A stretch of DNA of 64,000 bases from Butyricimonas sp. Marseille-P3923 (GCF_900184685.1 NZ_FXXL01000007.1:682001-746000); one strand, 5' to 3'. Positions 26,936 to 35,446 are shown, numbered from the stretch's first letter. Translations and numbers: made by a program. Notes: a model not told the origin generated them from the letters alone.

Positions 26936-27265
26936 ATGCCTTTTTTGAGATTTCATGCCATAGAAAAAGAGAAATTGGCTCGGGTAGGCGAGCGGTTGAT
27001 TTCCGAAATTGTAAGTACCTTGGGATGTCCCCGGGAAACGGTTGTATTGGAGGTGGTGCATTCCTCTTTTGTGTCCGGGGATGAGCATTTGCAGGCGTAT
27101 CCGTTCGTGAAGATCGAGTATTTCGAACGCCCGAAAGAACAACAGGATGCTTTAGCTAAGATCGTCTACCAGAGTTTACAAGAAGCCGGATATCCGGAGA
27201 GTGATGTCTATTTTTCTTTCTTGTCACCGGAGCGATATTACGAGAACGGGGAGGTTATCAAGTAA
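26936..27265 (+). CDS. DUF1904-type small protein (tautomerase-like)
   Basis: The 109-residue cytoplasmic protein starts MPFLRFHAIEKEKLARVGER. It continues with the strand-helix pattern VVLEVVHSSFVSGD, YPFVKIEYFERPKEQQDALAKIV and ESDVYFSFLSPERYYENGEV, as in the DUF1904 family. Overall layout, including a proline directly after the initiator Met, resembles tautomerase/MIF folds, but I do not claim an enzymatic activity. It is transcribed downstream of nrnA, separated by the repeat, and is followed by a MarR regulator with its own promoter. Confidence 0.7.
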   Translation: MPFLRFHAIEKEKLARVGERLISEIVSTLGCPRETVVLEVVHSSFVSGDEHLQAYPFVKIEYFERPKEQQDALAKIVYQSLQEAGYPESDVYFSFLSPERYYENGEVIK

Positions 27266-27316
27266 TTTTCGAGAGAAATAATCTTGCTTGAAGTATTTAT
27301 TTTCGGAAAAAATAAT

Positions 27317-27324
27317 TAAGTTTG
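27317..27324 (+). promoter_or_regulatory. -7 box for the MarR gene (TAAGTTTG)
   Basis: A perfect TAnnTTTG 25 nt before the ATG at 27349. Confidence 0.6.
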
Positions 27325-27348
27325 TGCATAGTATAAAATGCAACGACT

Positions 27349-27765
27349 ATGACCGAACTAAGTGAACTGGTAGCCCTTTTGAGCAAGGCGGAAAGAGGTT
27401 ACACGAAAATGCTGAATCGTAGTTTTCAAAATGCCGGTTATGATATCAGCCGGGAGCAATACGAGCTTTTGCAGGTGTTGTGGGCAAAAGATAACGTGAA
27501 CCAACAAACCATTTCCAAACAACTTCAAAAGGACAAATATAATGTCACTAAATTGTTGAACACCTTACAGAAAAGAGGATACGTTCAACGAAAAATGTGC
27601 AAAGAGGACAAGCGGAATAATTTTATCGTTCTGACGGAAAAAGGAATTGATTCCCGTCACGCGTTGGAGCGGATAGAAGAGCAGGTACACACGGACATGA
27701 GTTTCACCCTGTCTTCGCAAGAGTTGAAGTCTGCCATTTGGGTGTTGAAGAAACTGAATGTATAA
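27349..27765 (+). CDS. MarR-family transcriptional regulator
   Basis: This is a 138-residue winged helix-turn-helix repressor or activator. The recognition region is visible in DNVNQQTISKQLQKDKYNVT (about residues 48-67), and the wing in RGYVQRKMCKEDKRNNFIVL (about 76-95). Dimerisation helices flank this core. Its target cannot be read directly. Neighbours are nrnA/DUF1904 upstream and the dipeptidase downstream, neither of which is an obvious MarR target, so it may act on itself or elsewhere. Confidence 0.9.
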   Translation: MTELSELVALLSKAERGYTKMLNRSFQNAGYDISREQYELLQVLWAKDNVNQQTISKQLQKDKYNVTKLLNTLQKRGYVQRKMCKEDKRNNFIVLTEKGIDSRHALERIEEQVHTDMSFTLSSQELKSAIWVLKKLNV

Positions 27766-27768
27766 TAT

Positions 27769-27851
27769 ATTTATGATTTATGAATTACGATTTACGATTA
27801 AAAGAAATTACAAATCCAAATTCATAAATCTAAAATCTAAAATCTAAAATT
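27769..27851. repeat. 7-nt periodic inverted repeat pair
   Basis: The left arm 27769-27800 has units ATTTATG, ATTTATG, AATTACG, ATTTACG. The right arm 27811-27851 has inverted units (CAAATTC, ATAAATC, TAAAATC twice). It fills the marR-pepD spacer and ends 3 nt before the pepD ATG. Confidence 0.7.
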
Positions 27852-27854
27852 ACT

Positions 27855-29306
27855 ATGGGTGTTTTTCAAGGATTAAAACCGGAAGCTGTTTGGGGATATT
27901 TTGAAGAAATTTGTCAAGTTCCCCGCCCTTCTAAAAAAGAAGAAAAGATTATTGCTTACATGTTGGATTGGGCAAGCAAGCATGGTTTAGAGGCAAAAAG
28001 AGATGATGCCGGAAACGTGTTGATCAAGAAGCCGGCAACAAAAGGACGGGAGAATGCCCCGACCGTGATATTGCAAGCACATATGGATATGGTATGCGAG
28101 AAAAATTCCGATACGATACATGATTTCGACAAAGATCCTATATTACCTTACGTGGATGGGGAGTGGGTACGCGCTAAAGGAACTACTTTGGGTGCGGACG
28201 ACGGAATCGGTATGGCGGCGCAAATGGCCGTGTTGACCTCTACGGATATTGCTCATGGTCCTATCGAATGTTTGTTTACCGTGGATGAGGAAACCGGATT
28301 GACAGGTGCATTTGCTTTGCAACCGGGGTTCCTGAGTGGTAATATCCTTTTAAATCTTGATTCGGAAGATGAAGGAGAGATGTTCATCGGTTGTGCGGGA
28401 GGTATCGATACCGTTATTAATATGGGATACGAAACGGAAAAGACTCCGGCAAATTCTTTCGCCGTGAAAATACAGGTAAAAGGATTACAAGGAGGTCACT
28501 CCGGTGACGATATTAATAAAGGTAGAGGAAATGCCATTAAAATACTGAATCGGTTCGTGTGGGATCTGAACCGGAAGTATGGAGTACGGGTTTCTGTTCT
28601 CGAGGGAGGGAATTTGCGTAACGCTATCGCTCGCGAGGCTTCTGCCGTGATCACCTTTGAAGATCAATATCGTGAAAACGTGAGAGCGGATTTTAATGTT
28701 TACGCGGCGGAAATGGAAAACGTGTGGAAGATTACCGAGCCGGGTTTACAGTTGGCATTGGAATCTGATGATGTTCCTGCGGAAGTGCTGACAGCAAAAA
28801 GCACTAACGCATTGCTTAATTCATTGTATGCATGTCCGCACGGGGTTTTCTCCATGAGTTATCGTATGCCGGGATTGGTGGAAACATCCACGAATCTGGC
28901 AGCAGTCCGGTTTAATGAACCGAACAACATTTTAATCACGACTTCCCAGCGCAGTGATGTAAATTCGGAGAAATTCAATATCGCAAATATGGTTGAGTCC
29001 GTATTCACGCTGGCAGGAGCCAAGGTCGAACATGGAGAAGGTTATCCCGGTTGGGCTCCGAATCCGGATTCTCCCGTGGTAAAAGTGGCAGTGGAGTCAT
29101 ACAAACGTTTGTTCGGCAAAGCACCTATCGTGCGTTCTATCCATGCCGGGTTGGAGTGTGGTTTGTTCCTCGAGAAATACCCGAACATGGACATGGTTTC
29201 TTTCGGACCGACTTTACGGGGCGTACACTCGCCGGACGAAAAGATAAATATCAAGACTGTGGAAATGTGGTGGCAGCATTTGGTTGATATTTTGGAAAAA
29301 CTTTAA
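27855..29306 (+). CDS. pepD: Aminoacyl-histidine (cytosol non-specific) dipeptidase, M20 family
   Basis: This 483-residue zinc dipeptidase is of the PepD/carnosinase type. Metal and catalytic segments: LQAHMDMVCEKN (about residues 75-86), GTTLGADDGIGMAAQMAVL (about 112-130), DEETGLTGAFAL (catalytic Glu about 149) and LNLDSEDEGEMFIGCAGG (about 168-185). The C-terminal part carries RSIHAGLECGLFLEKYPNMD and GPTLRGVHSPDEKI with the last metal His. It is cytoplasmic, with no signal peptide, and cleaves unspecific dipeptides including Xaa-His. Both flanks are occupied by periodic repeats, leaving no obvious promoter box. Confidence 0.96.
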   Translation: MGVFQGLKPEAVWGYFEEICQVPRPSKKEEKIIAYMLDWASKHGLEAKRDDAGNVLIKKPATKGRENAPTVILQAHMDMVCEKNSDTIHDFDKDPILPYVDGEWVRAKGTTLGADDGIGMAAQMAVLTSTDIAHGPIECLFTVDEETGLTGAFALQPGFLSGNILLNLDSEDEGEMFIGCAGGIDTVINMGYETEKTPANSFAVKIQVKGLQGGHSGDDINKGRGNAIKILNRFVWDLNRKYGVRVSVLEGGNLRNAIAREASAVITFEDQYRENVRADFNVYAAEMENVWKITEPGLQLALESDDVPAEVLTAKSTNALLNSLYACPHGVFSMSYRMPGLVETSTNLAAVRFNEPNNILITTSQRSDVNSEKFNIANMVESVFTLAGAKVEHGEGYPGWAPNPDSPVVKVAVESYKRLFGKAPIVRSIHAGLECGLFLEKYPNMDMVSFGPTLRGVHSPDEKINIKTVEMWWQHLVDILEKL

Positions 29307-29316
29307 TAACGCTCTA

Positions 29317-29389
29317 ATTTACGATTTATGATTTCAGATTTACGATATAGTTCCGGAATCATAAATCGTAATTCGCAAATCAGAAATTA
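29317..29389. repeat. 7-nt periodic inverted repeat pair
   Basis: The left arm 29317-29350 has units ATTTACG, ATTTATG, ATTTCAG, ATTTACG. The right arm 29357-29389 is inverted (ATAAATCGTAATTCGCAAATC). It lies between pepD and the msrC-like gene and ends 4 nt before that ATG. It belongs to the same family as 27769-27851. Confidence 0.7.
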
Positions 29390-29393
29390 ATAT

Positions 29394-29867
29394 ATGGATC
29401 AATCTAAGAAACTAGCCAAATACGATCGTTTGTACGAACAAATCAAGCAGTACATTCAGTCGACGGAAGATGTCTGGGCTCGACTGGCGACCATGGAAGC
29501 GGTGTTGCATCACAAGATGCAATCTTTTTTTTGGACGGGAGTGTACGTGTTGATAGATGGAGAATTGATCGTGCGTTCATACCAAGGTCCTGTGGCTTGT
29601 CAGAAATTGCGTAACGGGGGTGTTTGTTGGGCGGCTATTAATTCGGGAGAAACCGTTATCGTGGATAATGTGGAAGAGTTTCCCGGACATATCGCGTGTA
29701 ATGCGGCTTCAAAAAGTGAAATTGTAATCCCGCTAAGAGATCAAAAAGGGGTTATTTTCGGTTGTTTAGACGTGGATAGCGATCATTTATCGGCATTTGA
29801 CAAGGAAGACGAGATTGGGTTGAAGAAAATTTTGTCACTTCTTTATCAGTCAGATAGCGTAAAATGA
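29394..29867 (+). CDS. msrC: Free methionine-(R)-sulfoxide reductase (GAF fold)
   Basis: This 157-residue single GAF-domain protein belongs to the fRMsr group, which reduces free L-methionine-(R)-sulfoxide. All three redox cysteines of the group are present in their usual contexts: GPVACQKLRNGGVCWAA (about residues 65-81) and FPGHIACNAASKSEIVIPL (about 95-113). Substrate-pocket features such as FFWTGVYVL and the LDVDSDHLSAFD tail also fit. It is cytoplasmic. The symbol follows the E. coli homologue naming and function is inferred from these motifs. Confidence 0.87.
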   Translation: MDQSKKLAKYDRLYEQIKQYIQSTEDVWARLATMEAVLHHKMQSFFWTGVYVLIDGELIVRSYQGPVACQKLRNGGVCWAAINSGETVIVDNVEEFPGHIACNAASKSEIVIPLRDQKGVIFGCLDVDSDHLSAFDKEDEIGLKKILSLLYQSDSVK

Positions 29868-29979
29868 ACTCATAAATGTGAAAAATAAGTTAAGAGGCTT
29901 TTGATTTTTCTTAAGAGTGTGTTATCTTAGGGGCATGAATAATGAAATTTATCACGTAAAATACAAAACTCAGAGGATT

Positions 29980-30747
29980 ATGAAAAAACTACTTTTATTT
30001 GTTCTAGTAAGCTTTTTTGTGGGAACACTTGCAGCACAAACGACGGAAGAAGAAGCAGGTAAATTAAAGAACGCGGGAAATGCCGCATGGAAAGCAAAAA
30101 ATTACAAGGAAGCATTTACCAATTGGGAGAATTATTTAAAAGCAATAGATTTTAAAGATGACGCCAGTGTTTACAACGTGGCTGTTTGTGCTAATAAACT
30201 GAAAGATTACGCGGCTGCCGAGAAGTATTTCACGATGTCTATCGCGAATAAATACAAATTAAAAGATTCCTATGCCGGCAAAGCAGATGCCGAGAAGAAC
30301 TTGAAGAAAACAGACCAGATGATTAAAACACTGGAAGAAGGAATCAAGGCGACTCCGGGACAGAATTCCGCTTTGATGAGAACATATGCCGTGTATTTCT
30401 TGAAAGAAGGGCAGAAATTCCAAAAGGCGAATAATATTGCCAAGGCTGCCGAGAATTACCAGAAAATAGCCAACATGAGTGACAAAGGTTTTAAAGCTCA
30501 AGGATTGGTTAGTTTAGGTACTTTGTATTTTAATAACGGTGCCGCTATTCTTCAAGAAGCCACTCCTTTCGCTAACAAGGAAAATGATAAATACGAGGCA
30601 GGAAAAGCAAAAGCAATGGCAGAGTTTAAAAAAGCTCAAGGGTTCTTGGTTGAAGCCATGAGTGCTGACCCGAAGAACGTGGAAGCTCCTGAGGTTCTAA
30701 AGGAAGTAAAGGACGCCATGACAAAATTGACAACTCCTCAAAGTTAA
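29980..30747 (+). CDS. Exported tetratricopeptide-repeat protein
   Basis: The 255-residue product has a signal peptide (MKKLLLFVLVSFFVGTLAAQ). The mature part is all helical, with TPR-type repeats, for example KNAGNAAWKAKNYKEAFTNW and VYNVAVCANKLKDYAAAEKY. It is lysine- and alanine-rich. Such proteins act as periplasmic scaffolds; no partner is suggested by the neighbours. ATG 29980 is taken because the signal peptide starts there; an upstream ATG at 29917 would put 21 hydrophilic residues in front of it. The gene is followed by a strong terminator. Confidence 0.87.
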   Translation: MKKLLLFVLVSFFVGTLAAQTTEEEAGKLKNAGNAAWKAKNYKEAFTNWENYLKAIDFKDDASVYNVAVCANKLKDYAAAEKYFTMSIANKYKLKDSYAGKADAEKNLKKTDQMIKTLEEGIKATPGQNSALMRTYAVYFLKEGQKFQKANNIAKAAENYQKIANMSDKGFKAQGLVSLGTLYFNNGAAILQEATPFANKENDKYEAGKAKAMAEFKKAQGFLVEAMSADPKNVEAPEVLKEVKDAMTKLTTPQS

Positions 30748-30766
30748 AGATAGTCTTGCTAAAGAG

Positions 30767-30802
30767 GAAGAGGGCTAAGATTTACTTAGCCTTCTTTTTT
30801 TT
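30767..30802 (+). terminator. Rho-independent terminator
   Basis: The stem GGCTAAG / CTTAGCC (30773-30791) with loop ATTTA is followed by an 8-T tract. Confidence 0.9.
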
Positions 30803-30818
30803 ATGCCGTTTTTTTTTG

Positions 30819-30826
30819 TAATTTTG
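30819..30826 (+). promoter_or_regulatory. -7 box (TAATTTTG)
   Basis: A perfect TAnnTTTG 35 nt before the ATG at 30861. Confidence 0.55.
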
Positions 30827-30860
30827 AACAAATTGGTGAGGAATTTTAAAATTCAATGAT

Positions 30861-32006
30861 ATGAAAACAGATTCTTTTAGCGGTAAGTTACCATGGGAGG
30901 GACGACCGCCTATTTTCGAGCATGTAAAAGCCCATTTGAAAGACAAGAATGAGAAGGATAGATATTTACCGGATGTTAGCGAGAATAACCTACATTGGAA
31001 GGATTATACCCCGGGGTATAATGATTACTCGTTGATAGATAGAGAAGACCCTAAGATAAACTCAAAGTTTATTAACCGGTTGATTTATTTATTCGATAAT
31101 TATTCAAAACATGCGCATCTTGAAGATAAGGTCAAGTTCTATAATATGGTGAAAGATCATCACATCATAGGGTACATGGATGAGTTTTTTGAAAAATTGT
31201 CTGATAGAAAGATAAGGATTGAATATAATGCTATAGAATTAATTTACTGGATGGTTCGAAAAGCACCGGACCAGGAAGTGGTGAAGCTGGGTATTCTTTT
31301 TGTGGGTATGCTTCGTAATAAGAAAGATTTGAATTTACTGACCACGCTCAGCCAGCATGAAGAATTCACATTCTATGTCGGGATAGCACTGTTTAATATG
31401 ACACCTGAATGGGAGGTTATTCTTATCAAACTGATAGAACCGTTAAGTGGTTACGGGAAATTACTATGCTTGCGATATTTACTTTCGAATTCGGAACAAG
31501 AAGACACGATAGAATGGTGTATCAGATATGGATATCAAAGACTGGAAATGACCGAGTTGGGTGTGATGGACTGTATGCAATATTGCAATGTCCCGGATTA
31601 TCTGCAAAAGGAAAAATGGGACGAGCCATTGACGAGGGGCGTCCAAGTGATGCTTTTGTTTTCTTTACAATATATTGAATACGAACCGGTGTTTGACAGG
31701 ATAGGGAAGATACTCTATTTGTATTTGCGCCAAACATGTGGGAAAAGGAGAGGGATCATACAATATTTCATACTATTATGGGCAGACAATTTTTTAAAAT
31801 CTTTCAAAGAGAATGAAGAGGTTGTAGAAATAGCCGATATTACAGAAGAAGAATTCGCTGATATATGGATAGAAGTACTCCAAGAAAAGAAAAAGTCTTG
31901 GTATGCTGAATTTCATATGTGCTGGGACCTTGATCGGGACAAGCTGTGTAAACACGCTAACAAAGCATTTAGTGAATTACTGATGAAACGATTCGATCAG
32001 TGGTAA
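30861..32006 (+). CDS. Helical protein of unknown function
   Basis: I do not recognise this 381-residue protein. It has no signal peptide or membrane segment and appears wholly alpha-helical, with regularly spaced Leu/Ile/Trp-rich segments (VKLGILFVGMLRNKKDLNLL, EWEVILIKLIEPLSGYGKLL) like HEAT-type solenoids. The N-terminal 60 residues are charged and proline-containing (KLPWEGRPPIFEHVKAHLKD). It has its own promoter. Its last 10 nt overlap the 3' end of the convergent TPR lipoprotein gene, so there is no room for a terminator. A cytoplasmic binding or immunity-like role is possible, but no toxin gene is nearby. Confidence 0.8.
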   Translation: MKTDSFSGKLPWEGRPPIFEHVKAHLKDKNEKDRYLPDVSENNLHWKDYTPGYNDYSLIDREDPKINSKFINRLIYLFDNYSKHAHLEDKVKFYNMVKDHHIIGYMDEFFEKLSDRKIRIEYNAIELIYWMVRKAPDQEVVKLGILFVGMLRNKKDLNLLTTLSQHEEFTFYVGIALFNMTPEWEVILIKLIEPLSGYGKLLCLRYLLSNSEQEDTIEWCIRYGYQRLEMTELGVMDCMQYCNVPDYLQKEKWDEPLTRGVQVMLLFSLQYIEYEPVFDRIGKILYLYLRQTCGKRRGIIQYFILLWADNFLKSFKENEEVVEIADITEEEFADIWIEVLQEKKKSWYAEFHMCWDLDRDKLCKHANKAFSELLMKRFDQW

Positions 32007-32701
32007 TATTGGGATATTACTTCTGCCGCCTTAGGATACCCGAGGCGTTTCGAGATTTCGAGATCTTCGAGGGCTTCTTTGTAATTATCAACGACCAGCT
32101 TGGATATAGCCCGGTTGTAATAGGCTTTCGCGTTCGAGGGGTCTATTTGTATGGAGCGGGTGTAACTTTCGATAGCGTTGCTTAATTGTCCTTTTTGGTG
32201 GAAGATAACCCCCCGGTTAAAGAACAAGGCGCTTGATTTTAAACCTAACGAGATCGCTTTCTCGTAATCTGCCAATGCGCCGTCCAAATCCTTCATCCCG
32301 TAACGCACGATTCCCCGGTAATGATAGGCTTCCAGTAAATCGGGTTGCAGATTAATGGCATGGCTGTAATCTTGTATCGCTAAAGTGGGTTCACCCAAAT
32401 TCTCGTGAATAATTCCCCGGTTGTAATATGCCATAGCATGGTTGGGCACGTTGGCAATCACGTAATTCATGTCTTTAAGCGCTTCTTGGGGTTGCTTCAG
32501 GTTTGCCAATGCAATAGCCCGGTTATAGTAAGCCGAAAAGAGATTCGGATCCAATGCGATGGCGTTATTGAATTCCTGTAAGGCCTTTCCGGGTTGTTCC
32601 CGGGTAATGTAATCCATACCCCGTCGGTTACTCTTCACCGCTTGATGATGTGAGCACGAGGTGAGTATGAAAAATAACATTATCCAGATATAGTGGCGCA
32701 T
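31997..32701 (-). CDS. TPR-repeat lipoprotein
   Basis: This 234-residue lipoprotein (signal ending FFILTSC) consists of five to six canonical tetratricopeptide repeats, for example YYNRAIALANLKQPQEALKD, AYYNRGIIHENLGEPTLAIQ and AYHYRGIVRYGMKDLDGALA. The repeats span about residues 32-225 and should form a superhelical protein-binding groove in the periplasm or at the outer membrane. ATG 32701 starts the signal peptide. The longer frame from 32728 is unlikely because the -7 box at 32726-32733 overlaps it. The gene converges with and overlaps its neighbour by 10 nt. Confidence 0.88.
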   Translation of the reverse strand: MRHYIWIMLFFILTSCSHHQAVKSNRRGMDYITREQPGKALQEFNNAIALDPNLFSAYYNRAIALANLKQPQEALKDMNYVIANVPNHAMAYYNRGIIHENLGEPTLAIQDYSHAINLQPDLLEAYHYRGIVRYGMKDLDGALADYEKAISLGLKSSALFFNRGVIFHQKGQLSNAIESYTRSIQIDPSNAKAYYNRAISKLVVDNYKEALEDLEISKRLGYPKAAEVISQYYH

Positions 32702-32725
32702 ATTTGTTTTTATAATTACGTGATT

Positions 32726-32733
32726 CAAAGTTA
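32726..32733 (-). promoter_or_regulatory. -7 box for the TPR lipoprotein (TAACTTTG)
   Basis: A perfect TAnnTTTG 25 nt before the ATG at 32701. Confidence 0.6.
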
Positions 32734-32759
32734 ATGATTAATCGTGAAATAATAAATAA

Positions 32760-34595
32760 TTATCTATTTTTATTTGAATATAACCGTTTTACGATATCAT
32801 TTCTTTTCAGTTTCGTCAAGATACCGATAATTTCATCCTTGAATTCCCTTTTATACCAGAAGAAGAAGATATTCTGACGTTTTTTCTCTGTTTCTGTCTT
32901 GGCAGACTGAATCTTACGCGAGGAGTAGGGGTGAAGTCCGGAATAATACATATCCGTGGCTAATGTCATGGGCGTGGGTGTAAAATCCTGCACCTGTTCC
33001 AAACGGAAATCCAGTTCTTTTGTCTGGATGGCCAATTCTGCCATATCCACGAGACTGCATCCCGGGTGAGAAGATATAAAATAAGGTATGATTTGTTGCT
33101 TTAAATGCTCTTTTTTATTGATCGCGTTGAAGCGGGCTGTCAATTCATGAAATAATTTGAACGAGGGCTTGCGCATTAGATGCAGCACGTTGTCAGAACT
33201 ATGTTCCGGTGCGACTTTAAAGCGCCCGGAAACATGGTGTTTAATGACCGTTTCGAGGTATTCCCGGTTTGTCGAGTCTACTTCTCTGTTACCCGTGCGG
33301 TGCATAACCAGATCATAGCGGATGCCCGAACCTATAAAACAGTGTTTCACTCGCGGTTCTTGCCGCACCTTATTATATAACTGTAACAGGTGCGAATGGT
33401 CGGTATTCAGATTTTTACACACGGTAGGGTGCAGACAGGAGGGACGTTTGCACAGTCCGCAAATGTTCAAGTCTTTGCCTCGCATCGCGTACATATTGGC
33501 AGAGGGTCCCCCCAAGTCGGATATGGTTCCCTTGAAATCCGGCATCTCGCACACGTGCTGTACTTCACGCAAGACGGATTGTTCGGAACGGGAAGCAATA
33601 AATTTTCCCTGATGAGCCGAGATCGTGCAAAAGGCACATCCCCCGAAACATCCGCGATGCAGGGTGATGGAATGTCGGATCATGTTGTATGCCGGTATTT
33701 CCTTGTCCTTGTATTTCGGGTGAGGCAATCGGGTGAACGGGAGATCGTAAACGGCATCTATCTCGTCCGTGGTCATGGGAGGATAGGGCGGGTTCACGAT
33801 GATAAGTTTGTCCTCAATCGGTTGTATCAATTTGGCGGCGTGAATACTATTGGATTCTTCTTCGATATACCGGAAATTCGTGGCGTATTTCTTTTTATCC
33901 GTCAAGCATTCCTCGTGTGACGCTAAAGTAATGGTTTGCCATCTTTTATTCGTGGCGTATTTTTCTTCCTTATCCCGTAGCACGCAGGTTTGTGGGATAT
34001 TTGTCAGACTGTGGAAAGGAATCCCTCTCCGTAACATTTGACAAAGCTCGGTAAGCGGTTTTTCTCCCATGCCATACACGAGCATATCTGCCTGACTTTC
34101 AAAAAGGATAGAGGGTTTAAGTGTATCTTTCCAATAATCGTAATGCGTGAAGCGACGCAATGATGCTTCAATTCCCCCGATAATGACGGGAGTATCCGGG
34201 AATAACTCTTTTAATATACGGGTATAAACGATGGTGGGCATATCGGGACGTGCCCCGCTACGATTACCGGGCGTGTAGGCGTCATCCGAACGGCGACGCT
34301 TGGCTGCCGTGTAATGATTGACCATGGAATCCATGCATCCCGGACTAATACCGAAAAACAAATTGGGTTTCCCTAATTTCTTGAAATCCCGTAAATCGTC
34401 TTGCCAGTTGGGTTGGGGAACGATAGCCACTTTCAAACCCAATGATTCCAACAGGCGTCCGATAACTGCTGCCCCAAAAGAGGGATGATCCACGTAAGCA
34501 TCTCCGGAAAAGAGAATTACATCGATACTATTCCAACCCCGCTGTTCAACTTCTTTTTTGGTTGTCGGTAACCATTGCTGTATGTTGTAGTTCAT
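32760..34595 (-). CDS. YgiQ-family radical SAM protein
   Basis: The 611-residue protein is a YgiQ-type (UPF0313) radical SAM enzyme. The iron-sulfur motif CxxxCxxC is in RGCFGGCAFCTISAHQG (about residues 308-324). An N-terminal B12-binding-like domain (VILFSGDAYVDHPSFGAAVI) and the C-terminal segment DFTPTPMTLATDMYYSG are typical of the family. The substrate is unknown. ATG 34595 (MNYNIQQWLPTT) is chosen: the longer frame adds a MNFTNFMNLM-like stretch that is only a translation of the 9-nt periodic repeat in the leader. The promoter box at 34669-34676 puts that repeat in the 5' untranslated region. Confidence 0.92.
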   Translation of the reverse strand: MNYNIQQWLPTTKKEVEQRGWNSIDVILFSGDAYVDHPSFGAAVIGRLLESLGLKVAIVPQPNWQDDLRDFKKLGKPNLFFGISPGCMDSMVNHYTAAKRRRSDDAYTPGNRSGARPDMPTIVYTRILKELFPDTPVIIGGIEASLRRFTHYDYWKDTLKPSILFESQADMLVYGMGEKPLTELCQMLRRGIPFHSLTNIPQTCVLRDKEEKYATNKRWQTITLASHEECLTDKKKYATNFRYIEEESNSIHAAKLIQPIEDKLIIVNPPYPPMTTDEIDAVYDLPFTRLPHPKYKDKEIPAYNMIRHSITLHRGCFGGCAFCTISAHQGKFIASRSEQSVLREVQHVCEMPDFKGTISDLGGPSANMYAMRGKDLNICGLCKRPSCLHPTVCKNLNTDHSHLLQLYNKVRQEPRVKHCFIGSGIRYDLVMHRTGNREVDSTNREYLETVIKHHVSGRFKVAPEHSSDNVLHLMRKPSFKLFHELTARFNAINKKEHLKQQIIPYFISSHPGCSLVDMAELAIQTKELDFRLEQVQDFTPTPMTLATDMYYSGLHPYSSRKIQSAKTETEKKRQNIFFFWYKREFKDEIIGILTKLKRNDIVKRLYSNKNR

Positions 34596-34627
34596 AAGGT
34601 TCATAAAGTTTGTAAAGTTCATAAAGT
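34590..34627. repeat. 9-nt periodic repeat in the ygiQ leader
   Basis: Four units, GTTCATAAG, GTTCATAAA, GTTTGTAAA and GTTCATAAA, are the same nonamer family as 3349-3489. It overlaps the ygiQ start codon and lies between promoter and start, so it is transcribed. Confidence 0.75.
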
Positions 34628-34668
34628 TATTTCTTCACGAACTTTAGTCATTTGCTTGAAATTCGTTG

Positions 34669-34676
34669 CAAAGATA
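34669..34676 (-). promoter_or_regulatory. -7 box for ygiQ (TATCTTTG)
   Basis: A perfect TAnnTTTG on the minus strand, 74 nt before the chosen ATG. The segment around it (CAAAGATACGGAAAGTC on the plus strand) is repeated at the Crp/Fnr gene, 36041-36057. Confidence 0.6.
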
Positions 34677-34695
34677 CGGAAAGTCTCTGTAATAA

Positions 34696-35364
34696 TTATA
34701 TTTCGTTTGTTTCTTCTTGGTTGTCAAAATAAAAAATATCCGAAATCGTTTCTCCCTTCTTCAAGAGATGAGCCTGCCATCCGTTTGCCTTGGCTTGTTC
34801 TATATTGGCTTGATTATCATCAATGAATAATATTTCGCGAGGGGCTATTGCAAGTTCTTTCGTGATCCGCTCGTATGCTTTTGGATCGGGTTTCCGTAAA
34901 TGTAATTCATCTGAATAGAAGTATTTGTCGAACAGGTCTTCAAAATCATACCCGAATTGCTCCCGGAACATGGCTTTATATGTTTTCCGGTGAGGATAGT
35001 TGGTATTACTGAAAATACAGGTTGTATAACGCTTTCTTATTGTTTTAATCAACTCTATTCTTTCTTTATTGTAGGGCTGAAGCATATTGTTCCAAGCCTT
35101 CCAAATATCCTCGTCCGATACGTTTTTTGATGCCGGAAAATTCACGTGAAATTCATCAATGAATTCGGCAGGAGTTATTAACCCGAGTTCGAGATCACGG
35201 AAAAACGACCCGTTCTCGGCTATAATGTCATTATAAGCGAGTCCGTCGATATTGAGTTCTTCAAAAGATTTAACTGTTTTATTAACATCGACATCCATAA
35301 TGACACCACCGAAATCAAAGATAACAACATTACACGTGTCAGCAAATTTTCTTATTTCTTTCAT
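34696..35364 (-). CDS. HAD-superfamily phosphatase/hydrolase
   Basis: This 222-residue cytoplasmic hydrolase has the haloacid dehalogenase fold. Motif I is FDFGGVIMDVD (about residues 16-26; nucleophile Asp, with glycine where many phosphatases have the second Asp, as in YihX-like proteins). Motif II is in FSNTNY, motif III is the Lys of LRKPDPKAYE (about 157-166) and motif IV is FIDDNQANIEQAKANGW (about 180-196). A helical cap lies between motifs I and II. A sugar-phosphate or FMN phosphatase role is common for such proteins, but the substrate here is unknown. Confidence 0.9.
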   Translation of the reverse strand: MKEIRKFADTCNVVIFDFGGVIMDVDVNKTVKSFEELNIDGLAYNDIIAENGSFFRDLELGLITPAEFIDEFHVNFPASKNVSDEDIWKAWNNMLQPYNKERIELIKTIRKRYTTCIFSNTNYPHRKTYKAMFREQFGYDFEDLFDKYFYSDELHLRKPDPKAYERITKELAIAPREILFIDDNQANIEQAKANGWQAHLLKKGETISDIFYFDNQEETNEI

Positions 35365-35392
35365 ACTCGTTACTTTTTATAGTTTATAAAAG

Positions 35393-35400
35393 CAAAAATA
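35393..35400 (-). promoter_or_regulatory. -7 box for the HAD gene (TATTTTTG)
   Basis: A perfect TAnnTTTG 29 nt before the ATG at 35364. Confidence 0.55.
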
Positions 35401-35446
35401 GGAACGAGAAACCGGAAAAAATTTGTGATAGATTAAAATCGTACCT

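Noticed and set aside
33390-33920. 176-codon open frame on the plus strand
   Set aside because: It is antisense to the radical SAM gene; no signal, domain or promoter.
32760-34622. A longer start for the YgiQ protein, adding MNFTNFMNL before MNYNIQQ
   Set aside because: The extra residues are a translation of the 9-nt periodic repeat and are absent from the family; ATG 34595 is the natural start.
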